14,544 nucleotides of DNA from contig JASAOO010002949.1 of assembly GCA_030849075.1 (NCBI GenBank), forward strand, positions 1 through 14,544. Reading direction: 5' to 3'. The position numbers and the translations under genes were made by a program. The DNA is from Zelonia costaricensis. Taxonomy: Eukaryota; Euglenozoa; Kinetoplastea; Trypanosomatida; Trypanosomatidae. Under the pieces are notes generated by a model. That model did not search any database and had not been told where the DNA came from. It saw nothing but the letters and a program-made list of their open reading frames with translations. Position 1 is the stretch's first letter, and each line of letters opens with the position of its first letter. Positions 1 through 7,504 of this stretch are shown one piece after another.

Positions 1-1064
1 GTGTCCCCTCTCCCCCCGTTACTCTCTCTGTTTTGCTGCACGGCTGGTGTGCGTGGGAGGAGGGTGGAGCTCGCGAGCAGCGGGATGGCCACACCACACA
101 CGCGAAGACACATAAAAACACACACACGGGGACGTGTAGCGTAGCTGAGCAATGAAGGCAAACTCGTACAAACGCAAATGAAACTTCGCGCATTCGGCGC
201 GGCCGCTGAGAGGGGGAGAGCCGCTGTTTGCACGCGGCGCCGGCAACCCGGGGGACGCGGTGGGCGGAGCGGAGGAGGTGCCGGCGCATCCACGGCCCCC
301 AGCCGTCTCTTCTGCTTTTGCCTCCAGCGTCGCGCGCGACACGGTGGGTTACCTGCGACTCCTCCTTGGTGACTGCGTGCCCACCGCAGCACCCACGGCA
401 CCCGCGCTTGTGTGTTGTTCAGAGGGCTGCCGCATCAGGCAGCCGCAGAGCCTTTTTACGTGCGCGGATGCCCCCCCCCCCACTCCACACGATGGTTGGC
501 GTTCTCGATACCTCTTCTGCTCTCCTCCTTTTCCTGCGTTGAGCTGGTGGCCCCTTCGCTCATCGTCTTGGCTCTTGTGTCCTGCCCGCCACAACGCGGG
601 GAGTACCACGCGCTGCCTCGGCGCGTCTTTTTCGCCTCCCCTTCCTCTCCTAATCGCGTCGTTCACCGCCGCCCCGCTCGCGTGCTCGGTGGCCGTCGCG
701 GCTCCCCATCGTCGCACAGGAGAGCCGGTGGCACCGCGAGTTTGTGTCCTCATTGCCACCCTCGCTTTCCTTCCCCCTCAACCGTGCGCCGGCTTTCCGG
801 AAGGTCCGCGCTCACCGCCGCACCCGTTGCGCGCCGCGTGCGTCACCCGGTGCAGTGCGCTCGGTTGAGTTTGCATAGCCACTTCTCTATTGGCGTGGGC
901 TGTCGCCCGCTATCCGTTGCCGATCCGGACTCTACTTCTCGCTGACATCCGTAGCTCTGTTTTCACGCTCGCTCTCTCTCCAGCTCACTAGCGGCCGACA
1001 TCTCTGACCGAACCGGAGTCCGCCTTCTCACCCCCCTCCCTTCCTCCAGCAGGTGAATCGCCGC
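1..1064. other. Spacer and 5' UTR upstream of the kinesin gene; no gene seen
   Basis: No convincing gene is visible. Open frames here exist on both strands, overlap one another, give Pro/Arg/Ser-rich low-complexity products and do not resemble any family I know. The stretch holds a short AC repeat near 117-126, an 11-C run at 471-481 and increasing pyrimidine richness towards 1049. It probably contains the 3' UTR of a gene left of the window plus the trans-splicing signals of the kinesin gene. Confidence 0.6.
1023..1049 (+). promoter_or_regulatory. Candidate splice-leader acceptor of the kinesin gene
   Basis: A C/T-rich tract ends in an AG at 1048-1049, 15 nt before the ATG at 1065. A second candidate is the CT-rich tract ending at AG 982-983. 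No ATG lies between either AG and 1065, so the called start is the first AUG with both. Polypyrimidine-AG is the trypanosomatid trans-splicing signal. Which AG is used cannot be told from sequence alone. Confidence 0.45.
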
Positions 1065-4000
1065 ATGTCTGCTCCGCTGTCTTCGTCTCTGAACGACCAC
1101 ACGGGTGGGTCAGCGGCGCTTGCGGACGCCGTGCCCAGCCATACCGCCGCCGCCGCTGCAGCGTCGTTCACCGCCATTGCTGCGGTTGCTGCTGCTCCTG
1201 CAGGTGGGGACACGCCACGGCTGCGGCCCTCGCCCGTGGCCGCGCCGTGCTCGGTGCCTCCAAGCGCCGCACTGCGCAGCGGTACGGGCAGCGCCGGGCT
1301 GCCATGCCCGCCAACGCTGCATGCCACGATGCCCCACCCGAGGCAGCTGTGCAGCCCCATCACGCCCGCCACCGCAGCCCCGGCGCCGGCAGGTCCCTCG
1401 GCGCAGGAGTGCGTCAGCGTCCTGGTGCGGCTGAAGAGCATCACGACGAAGCTCGGCTCGACACCGCCGCTGCTGGATTACGCCATCGAGGACGGCTCGC
1501 TGACCACGCCGCGCACCGCACGCCGCGTCGCCTCGCTCGGGGCGGGCACCGACGTCGCCACCGCGGGCAGCGTGGATGCCACCGCCGCCACTGCAGCCGC
1601 GTTCTCATCATCAACCGCACCACGCTCCCTCGCGCCTGTTTCCGGTGCAGCGTCGCACTCCTCCTGCCCGCTCTCGCCGCTCACCGTGGCGCCCTCCCCG
1701 CAGCCCACCTTTGCCTCGGCAAGCGACCCGCCCCCCACCCCGGCAGCGGCGGTGGCGACGGTGGGCCGCGGTGCGGCGGGCGGAATGGTGGGCTCCCGCG
1801 GCCGAGTGCTCACGATTGTGCCGCCCAACTCGGAGGAGCGGCGACAGTACGAGTTCGGTGAGGTGCTTGAGCCGGACACCACCAACGCTGCCCTGTGCGA
1901 GCGCCTCGTGCCGTCTGTCATGGCGCAGATGGCGGCAGGCTACAACGTGTGCGTGCTCTGCTATGGGCAGACGGGCAGCGGCAAGACGTACACGATGAAC
2001 GCTCTGGCCCCCGCCGTCGCGGACGAGGTCTTTCGCGGCCTGGACGCTAACAATGAGGTGGTGGAGATGAGCTACATCCAGATCTACAACAACAAGGCGT
2101 ACAACCTGCTGGACGGGGGCCGCGCCACGGCCCGCTTCGGGGCCGAGCTCTCCCGGCCATCCACATGCACCCCCGTCAGCAGCACAAACGGCAGCAGCAG
2201 CAACAGCGGTAGCGGCAACTGCGGCAGAGTCTCGGAGCCGAAGGTGCTGCTGCACAGCGCGGCCGAGATGCAGACGCGCATGCGGGGAGCGGCGCGGCTC
2301 CGTGTCACCCACGCGCACGCCCTGAACGGGCGCAGCTCCCGCTCCTTCACGCTGCTCTCGCTGCACATCACGCGCTTCCTGGACGGGGCCCCACTTACGA
2401 CGACGCGCATCACGCTCGCCGACCTCGCCGGGACGGAGCGGCTCAAGAAGAGCGGGGCGACGGGGGAGGCGGCGGACCAGGCCATCTTCATCAACAAGTC
2501 GCTCATGGCGCTGCGCCAGCTCGTGGAGGCGAGCGGCACCGAGGCGGAGGTGCTGCACTTCCGTGAGTCGCTCCTCACCACGTACCTGGCACCGCGGATG
2601 CGCAGCTGGCACCTCGTCCTCCTCGTGACCGTCTCGCTGGAGGTGAGCAGCTACGACGAAACCAAGTCGTCGCTCGATTTCGCCACCAACGCACGGCGGC
2701 GCCGCGTTCGCAAGGTGAGGAGCCGCACCGCGGACTCGCTGATCGGGGCCGCACCGCGCGGGCAGACCCGCTCCAGCTTTCTCGTCTCGGCCGGTGCTGG
2801 CAGCGGACTTGGCAGCCACCGGCCCAGTGACAGCTGCAGCGGCACCGGCGACAGCGCCGAGTTGCAGGCCGTCGTGGACGCGCTGCAGCACCGCGTCCAC
2901 GTGCTCGAGGAGGCACTGAGGGTCGAGCAGCAGCGGAGCGCCCTCGCCGAGAAGGCGTCCACCTCGCCCCTCTCACACGTGCTCGCGCCAGCCACGCACC
3001 ACGGCGGCATCTCCATCGGTGTTGTCACGCGCTACGCAGCACCAGCGAGCGACCCTGCCGCCTCCCCCCCCGCGGCAGCCGCCGCAGCGGGGGCGGGCAG
3101 CGACCCGCTTGACGCGCTTCGGCGCGAAGCTCTCTTCTACCGCCAGCTGCTGCACGAGCGCGAGGAGGACCTGCGCCGCCTGCAGAGTCACCTCCCCCCC
3201 GCCGCTGCGACGTCGGGCCCATCGAGCTCCCTCACCGGGCCCCCCTTGTCGCCGCTTGAGTCGGACGACACGCGCGATGCCACGGCGGCAGACACCTCGT
3301 CGGCGTCAGGGCGCAGCTTGGCCGGCAGCTCCGAGGACGAGCTCGAGGGCGCGGACGGCGACGACACGTTTGTGCTGCTGCGCCGGCGCGTTCGCGCGCT
3401 GCGCACGCAGTGGAAAGCGCTCGCTGCTGGCGGCGACGACGCCGAGGCGCTGGACCAGCTGCGGGACGCCGTGCTGCGCGCGACAGAGCTGTACGACGAC
3501 GCCCGCGAGCGGCTGCTGGTCACCTCGACCTCGCTGGCCGGGCTGCGGGCGCAGAACCACCAGCTGTGCGACCGACTGCTGGACGCGAACCGGCAGCTGC
3601 TGGCGCGGGACGCGCGGCATGGCGAGCACCGAGCGGCCTTGCAGGCGGCCGCGACCCGAGCCGCCGCAGCTGAGGCGGGGGTTGGGGAGCTGCGGCTGCG
3701 TCTCTACCAGGCCTACGCGGAGCAGGCGATACGGGAGGAGACGACGCGGCTGTACCTCGACGCGACGCACAGCAGCGCCGCGGACGCGGACGAGACCGTG
3801 TCCAGTCGCCCACACCCCGAGCACCAGGCGGAGCTCGAGAAGGTGCAGGCGCAGCACCAGGCGCTGTGCGATAAAATCACCGAGCTCGTTGACAGTGTGG
3901 ACCAGCTGACGCGTGCTGTGGCGCAGCGAGATGTGTCGCTGGCGGCGCTCGAGTCGCTCATCACCCCGGCACAGCGCGCACAGTTTCAAAGCATGTCCAG

Positions 4001-5096
4001 CCCCGGCGCAACATCTCCGTCTAGCGGCTCAGCTGCCACCACCGCCGCCGCTGCTGCGGCGGCGCACACGAATGGGGGCTGCAGTGGGAATCTTGTGTCG
4101 TGCCTGACGGACGCTGCCGAGGACAGCGGGAGTGCGGCGGACTGCCTGAGCCTGCTGCAGTCGCGGGTTTCAGAGCTGGCCGCGATGCTGACACAGGAGC
4201 AACAGCACCACCACCTCACACAGCGCGAGCTCGCCGAGGCCCGCGAGGACGCGCGGCGCAGTCGGCAGGAGCAGCGACAGGCCACGCTGCAGCAGCAGGA
4301 GGAGGCGCGTCGCGTAGCCCAGCTGACGGCCGAGAACTTTGAGCTGCGGCAGCAGAACGAGCGGCACCAGCTCTACCTCGACCAGCTCGTCGTCAGCGTG
4401 CAGGAGCAGCTCCTGCAGCTGCGGCACCAGCACGAGGCGGAGCTGGCCGCCGTGCGCGTCTCGGCTGCAGATGGGCGTCCCAGCCCACGCCACGCCCGCC
4501 GCCCTACGGGAGCCCCCGCCGCCACCCCCCGCGTCGACCCCCCGCCGCACCTCGACCACGACGACGACCGCGAGTACGGCGACGACGAGGAGGACGACGA
4601 TACCACGGTCTCCCTCACAGCGCGGGCCTCCGGGCGGCGCAATACAACGCAAGGGGTGCCGCCGGCTATCGGGTGGCCGCGCGGGGGCACGGCTGGCGGT
4701 GCGACCTCCTCCGTCGCCGCAGCGGACACGGCCGGAGTGTGCGACGGGTTGGCGCGTGGCCAGCAGTGGTCGAGCCAGGCGCACCACCGCACTCCGCGGC
4801 CACCACGCGGCAGCACTGCGGGCTTGGAGGAGGCGGGGACCGTCCACCCCTCGCGCCGCAGCGGGCACACGGCAAGCGCGTTGCCGCAGCGCAAGTCACT
4901 CTCCAGTAAGCGCAAGCCGCCGCTCTCCGCGACGTACAGCGACCGGCACAGTGGGGTGGAGGCGGGGCTTGCGCGGCCAGACACGTTGGATCAGCTGGCG
5001 GCTACTTCCCCGTCATGTGCAGCGCGTCGCCGCGGCAAGTCCACCGGCTCTGCGGCCGTCCGCGGGGTCAAGCGCCGGCAGCATCGCACGTCGTAG
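1065..5096 (+). CDS. Divergent kinesin-like motor protein with long coiled-coil tail
   Basis: This is a 1343-residue ATP-dependent microtubule motor candidate. The frame opens at a GTG four codons earlier; the first ATG is taken as start. Residues 1-115 are Ala/Pro/Ser-rich. The motor seems to begin at about C116 (VSVLVRLK, replacing the usual RxRP strand) and runs to about 548. It shows the P-loop GQTGSGKT (301-308), SYIQIYNNKAYNLLD (from 336), switch I N421-GRSSRSF, switch II DLAGTE (453-458), INKSL, and the terminal SYDETKSSLDFATNARR. Oddities are about 100 low-complexity residues inserted between the first strands (roughly 145-245), a Ser/Asn/Gly-rich loop before switch I, and SSRSF instead of SSRSH. 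Predicted coiled coils lie at about 598-630, 682-710, 768-900, 917-975 and 1028-1134, broken by Ala/Ser linkers. An acidic patch (1164-1180) and a basic tail follow, possibly for cargo binding. The kinesin call is firm; the subfamily is not assigned. Confidence 0.93.
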   Translation: MSAPLSSSLNDHTGGSAALADAVPSHTAAAAAASFTAIAAVAAAPAGGDTPRLRPSPVAAPCSVPPSAALRSGTGSAGLPCPPTLHATMPHPRQLCSPITPATAAPAPAGPSAQECVSVLVRLKSITTKLGSTPPLLDYAIEDGSLTTPRTARRVASLGAGTDVATAGSVDATAATAAAFSSSTAPRSLAPVSGAASHSSCPLSPLTVAPSPQPTFASASDPPPTPAAAVATVGRGAAGGMVGSRGRVLTIVPPNSEERRQYEFGEVLEPDTTNAALCERLVPSVMAQMAAGYNVCVLCYGQTGSGKTYTMNALAPAVADEVFRGLDANNEVVEMSYIQIYNNKAYNLLDGGRATARFGAELSRPSTCTPVSSTNGSSSNSGSGNCGRVSEPKVLLHSAAEMQTRMRGAARLRVTHAHALNGRSSRSFTLLSLHITRFLDGAPLTTTRITLADLAGTERLKKSGATGEAADQAIFINKSLMALRQLVEASGTEAEVLHFRESLLTTYLAPRMRSWHLVLLVTVSLEVSSYDETKSSLDFATNARRRRVRKVRSRTADSLIGAAPRGQTRSSFLVSAGAGSGLGSHRPSDSCSGTGDSAELQAVVDALQHRVHVLEEALRVEQQRSALAEKASTSPLSHVLAPATHHGGISIGVVTRYAAPASDPAASPPAAAAAAGAGSDPLDALRREALFYRQLLHEREEDLRRLQSHLPPAAATSGPSSSLTGPPLSPLESDDTRDATAADTSSASGRSLAGSSEDELEGADGDDTFVLLRRRVRALRTQWKALAAGGDDAEALDQLRDAVLRATELYDDARERLLVTSTSLAGLRAQNHQLCDRLLDANRQLLARDARHGEHRAALQAAATRAAAAEAGVGELRLRLYQAYAEQAIREETTRLYLDATHSSAADADETVSSRPHPEHQAELEKVQAQHQALCDKITELVDSVDQLTRAVAQRDVSLAALESLITPAQRAQFQSMSSPGATSPSSGSAATTAAAAAAAHTNGGCSGNLVSCLTDAAEDSGSAADCLSLLQSRVSELAAMLTQEQQHHHLTQRELAEAREDARRSRQEQRQATLQQQEEARRVAQLTAENFELRQQNERHQLYLDQLVVSVQEQLLQLRHQHEAELAAVRVSAADGRPSPRHARRPTGAPAATPRVDPPPHLDHDDDREYGDDEEDDDTTVSLTARASGRRNTTQGVPPAIGWPRGGTAGGATSSVAAADTAGVCDGLARGQQWSSQAHHRTPRPPRGSTAGLEEAGTVHPSRRSGHTASALPQRKSLSSKRKPPLSATYSDRHSGVEAGLARPDTLDQLAATSPSCAARRRGKSTGSAAVRGVKRRQHRTS

Positions 5097-5281
5097 TGTG
5101 CCTGCGTGGCAACGCGTGAGGCCTGCTGCGGCGCGTGGACGCGGCACAGTTGCGCGCCCCCTCCAGCCTCGCTACACTTCGCACCTGTGCAATGGGACCT
5201 TCTCCCTCGCCTTCATCACCGAACCTTGCTCGTCTCTCCTGCGCCGTGAACGGCGGCATCCCCGCATCTTCTGTGTCAACA

Positions 5282-5313
5282 GGGGCGCGCGAGGGGGTGG
5301 GGGGGAGGGGGGG
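5282..5313 (+). other. Candidate G-quadruplex
   Basis: Four G-runs of 4, 5, 7 and 7 bases lie at 5282-5285, 5293-5297, 5299-5305 and 5307-5313, with loops of 7, 1 and 1 nt. This meets the usual G3+N1-7 rule. It is on the sense strand about 190 bp after the kinesin stop codon, so it could also fold in RNA near the 3' end of that transcript. A role is inferred only. Confidence 0.6.
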
Positions 5314-5542
5314 AACTGCGTCTGGTCAACCGCACTCCACCATCGCGCCTCCGCATGGCCCCCCTCCCTCCTTACCTGTCCTCTTTGCTGCCCCAGGTCG
5401 AGAGGCTCCGCTGCGATGCGTGCGGCTGCCTCGTCGAGTCCTTCCACGACGCTGTGAGTTTCCTTCGATCCACCTCTGCTCCTCTGCCTCCTGATCCCCC
5501 GTCACGGCCCTCCACCCACGCGCCGCCTTCACGACTCTGCTC

Positions 5543-5872
5543 TCACGAACCACGTCCTGCAGTCACATCTCACGTGGAGAGACGCCTGTCCCCCCCCCCC
5601 ATCTCTGCCAGTGGCAACACAGATCCGAGGCTGCACCGCTTTTCTGGCGGTGTTTCTCGGTTGTGCTGTCGGACACCGCGTCCTTGTTCTCGTTTCCCAC
5701 GCATCNTCACGAACCACGTCCTGCAGTCACATCTCACGTGGAGAGACGCCTGCCCCCCCCCCCCCCCATCTCTGCCAGTGGCAACACAGATCCGAGGCTG
5801 CACCGCTTGTCTGGCGGTGTTTCTCGGTTGTGCTGTCGGACACCGCGTCCTTGTTCTCGTTTCCCACGCATC
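5543..5872 (+). repeat. Near-identical tandem duplication split by one N (probable contig overlap)
   Basis: Copy 1 (5543-5705, 163 bp) and copy 2 (5707-5872, 166 bp) match along their whole length. The differences I see are one substitution (T5642 versus G5809) and the C tract (T plus 11 C at 5589-5600 versus 15 C at 5753-5767). The N at 5706 sits exactly at the junction. This is what results when two contig ends that overlap are joined with a gap placeholder instead of being merged. A genuine tandem duplication cannot be excluded. No called gene is disturbed. Confidence 0.9.
5706..5706. other. Ambiguous base or assembly gap
   Basis: A single N lies at the junction of the two duplicated segments. 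It most likely marks a contig join of unknown true length, not one unread base. Confidence 0.85.
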
Positions 5873-5908
5873 ACTTCCTCACCTCACCTACCCCCCCCCA
5901 AAAAAAAG
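5871..5908 (+). promoter_or_regulatory. Candidate splice-leader acceptor of the transporter gene
   Basis: A pyrimidine-rich tract ends in nine Cs and an A-run, giving the first AG at 5907-5908. That is only 7 nt before the ATG at 5916, which would make a very short 5' UTR. An acceptor further upstream, near or inside the duplicated block, is possible. Confidence 0.3.
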
Positions 5909-5915
5909 GTCCATC

Positions 5916-6998
5916 ATGGCAGATGTGGCGATTGGGCTGGCCAGCATCTTCTGCGGCTGTCAGGCCAACGTGTTTCTGCTCGAGCTGATCATACACGGCT
6001 CTCCGCACACGTACTACGTACTCACCTGCGCCCAGTACGTCTGCGTCGCCCTCTTCACGCTGCCGCTGCTCCTGCGCCTGAAGGCCCCGCATGAGCAGCT
6101 TGAGGGCGCCTCTGACATGTGGCCGTTCCGGTGGCGCCGCTCCCGCATTGCGCTGCGCCATAAGCTACTCCTTGCTGTCGTGGCGTGGGCCATGTCGGTG
6201 GGCAACAACATCGTCTTTGGCTTTCACGTCTCTGTCCCGCTGCACGCGACCTTCCGGTCCTCCTCGCTCATGCTGAACATGCTCGCTGGCTACCTCTTCT
6301 TCGACAAGCGCTTCACCGCGCCGCAGGTGGCCGCGACCTTGGCGATCTGCCTCGGCCTCGTGGCCCTCGCCATGGAGAAGTCGCGCAAGTCGAGCGCTGC
6401 GGCGCGGTCGGCGGCGGACGCGGGCGTGCCGACGTGGTACTGGGCGTGCGGGGTGGGCATACTGGTCGCCACAACGGCGTGTACCACGGCCCTCAGCGTG
6501 TACCAGGAATACATGTACCGCTGCGCCCGCGCTGCAGAGGCGGCGGCCGGCCGCCCGCCGCAGGACGATGACGCCGCGCCGATGTGGGCCGAGGCGCTGT
6601 GCTCCTCGCACCTCTTCGCCGTCCCCCTCTTCCTCGTCCAACCGCGGCGGCTCTACACGGAGTTCGCGTTGATCGAGCCGGGCAGTCAGCTGCACGTCGT
6701 GCTCAACTGCGTAACACAGGTGATGTGCATTACCGGGGTGTACCTGATGAACAACAAGACCTCCGCCTTCACGCTGACGCTGACCTTGACCCTGCGCAAG
6801 CTCGCCACGTTTGTGCTATCCGTCGTCTACTTCGGCCATTACCGCACCCTGTCCACGGTGGAGTGGATCGCAATGGTCGGCGCCCTGGCCGCCGGCACCG
6901 CCTACCCGTTCCTCCCCAAAGCCCCGGGCTCCGCCACGCACCACGGCGCTCCGCCCGAGGCAGCGGCGGCCGTTGCGAAGGGCCGGAAGAGGGCATGA
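5916..6998 (+). CDS. SLC35B4/YEA4-type nucleotide-sugar transporter
   Basis: This 360-residue multi-spanning membrane protein of the drug/metabolite transporter superfamily resembles the SLC35B4 branch, which exchanges cytosolic UDP-GlcNAc (and UDP-xylose in animals) for UMP across Golgi or ER membranes. The start ADVAIGLASIFCGCQANVFL aligns with the N-terminus of that family, which fixes the ATG and rejects the longer open frame. Further family blocks are VSVPLHATFRSSSLMLNM (about 105-122) and TLTLTLRKLATFVLSVVYF (about 288-306). Hydrophobic segments are visible at about 5-25, 36-54, 82-102, 114-130, 135-153, 173-196, 228-241, 259-278, 283-305 and 313-331, close to the usual ten. A Pro/Asp-rich loop lies at 208-222. 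The C-terminus is basic and predicted cytosolic. Family membership is firm; the substrate is inferred. Confidence 0.9.
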   Translation: MADVAIGLASIFCGCQANVFLLELIIHGSPHTYYVLTCAQYVCVALFTLPLLLRLKAPHEQLEGASDMWPFRWRRSRIALRHKLLLAVVAWAMSVGNNIVFGFHVSVPLHATFRSSSLMLNMLAGYLFFDKRFTAPQVAATLAICLGLVALAMEKSRKSSAAARSAADAGVPTWYWACGVGILVATTACTTALSVYQEYMYRCARAAEAAAGRPPQDDDAAPMWAEALCSSHLFAVPLFLVQPRRLYTEFALIEPGSQLHVVLNCVTQVMCITGVYLMNNKTSAFTLTLTLTLRKLATFVLSVVYFGHYRTLSTVEWIAMVGALAAGTAYPFLPKAPGSATHHGAPPEAAAAVAKGRKRA

Positions 6999-7504
6999 GA
7001 GAGAAGAGGGGGTGAGCGGGGAGGGGGCGAGACGGGGAAAGCAAAGGGGACGTAGCGCGAGGGTATCGCGGACACTCCGCGCTTCGCCGCGTGGTCTCCT
7101 CACACGCCAGAGTAACTACAACACCAAACGGCGCACGACTCAACACTCGACCCGGGAACTCTCCGCCCCGGAGGCGCTCGGCACCGTGCGCTGGTGCCCG
7201 ACGGAGGCTCGTGCATGTGTGCCTGTGTTCTTCTTTTCAGCCTTTTTTTGCGTGGTCGACCTCCTCGCGAAGTGTGGCGACCCGCGCGCAGAAGGGGAAC
7301 TGCGGCTGCGTCGTCTCCCTTGCGCGCCGCGCTCTCTTCACTCTCGCCTGCTCGCCCTTCACCGCCCTCCCCCCCCCTTTGCATCGCTTCCCTTACGCAG
7401 GAGCGTGTATCCATCACACAGGTCCAAGCTAGACTCCGGCGGACGGGGTGTGCCAGCGGGTTACCGCCGCACGTACGTGTGCGCAGTCTCCACGTTTTAG
7501 ATAG
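6999..7504. other. Spacer between transporter and BTB-like genes
   Basis: A purine-rich stretch (about 6996-7047) directly follows the transporter stop. Pyrimidine-rich signals follow, including an alternative acceptor AG at 7239-7240 after TTCTTCTTTTC. No gene is visible. Confidence 0.6.
7351..7400 (+). promoter_or_regulatory. Candidate splice-leader acceptor of the BTB-like gene
   Basis: A C/T-rich tract with a 9-C run (7369-7377) ends in AG at 7399-7400. The ATG at 7505 is the first AUG downstream, giving a 5' UTR of about 104 nt. Confidence 0.5.

Larger units (their letters stand above)
5097..5915. other. Spacer between kinesin and transporter genes
   Basis: This stretch should hold the kinesin 3' UTR and the transporter 5' signals. 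It contains a G-run cluster at 5282-5313 and a nearly perfect direct duplication around the N at 5706. A frame in phase with the transporter stays open back to 5355, but it runs through the duplicated non-coding block and shows no membrane or family signal, so I treat it as non-coding. Confidence 0.6.

Noticed and set aside
486..500. Idea that C/G homopolymer runs mark a telomeric or centromeric feature
   Set aside because: There are no telomere repeats; C-runs recur in front of several genes as part of ordinary polypyrimidine tracts.
260..868. 202-codon + strand frame upstream of the kinesin
   Set aside because: It is Pro/Ser/Arg/Ala-rich, overlaps several equally long frames on both strands, and runs through polypyrimidine and C-homopolymer sequence typical of spacers.
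1053..1064. GTG start for the kinesin
   Set aside because: It is not a eukaryotic nuclear start; the ATG at 1065 is in frame and is the first AUG after both acceptor candidates.
1611..2900. Long antisense open frame (429 codons) under the kinesin motor
   Set aside because: GC-rich third positions suppress stops on the opposite strand; the product is Arg/Ala/Val-rich without family signal, while the sense frame has clear motor motifs.
5355..5915. Extension of the transporter frame 187 codons upstream of its ATG
   Set aside because: It begins at a non-family ATG, crosses the duplicated block and the N, is Ser/Pro/Arg-rich, and the SLC35B4-like N-terminus starts precisely at 5916.
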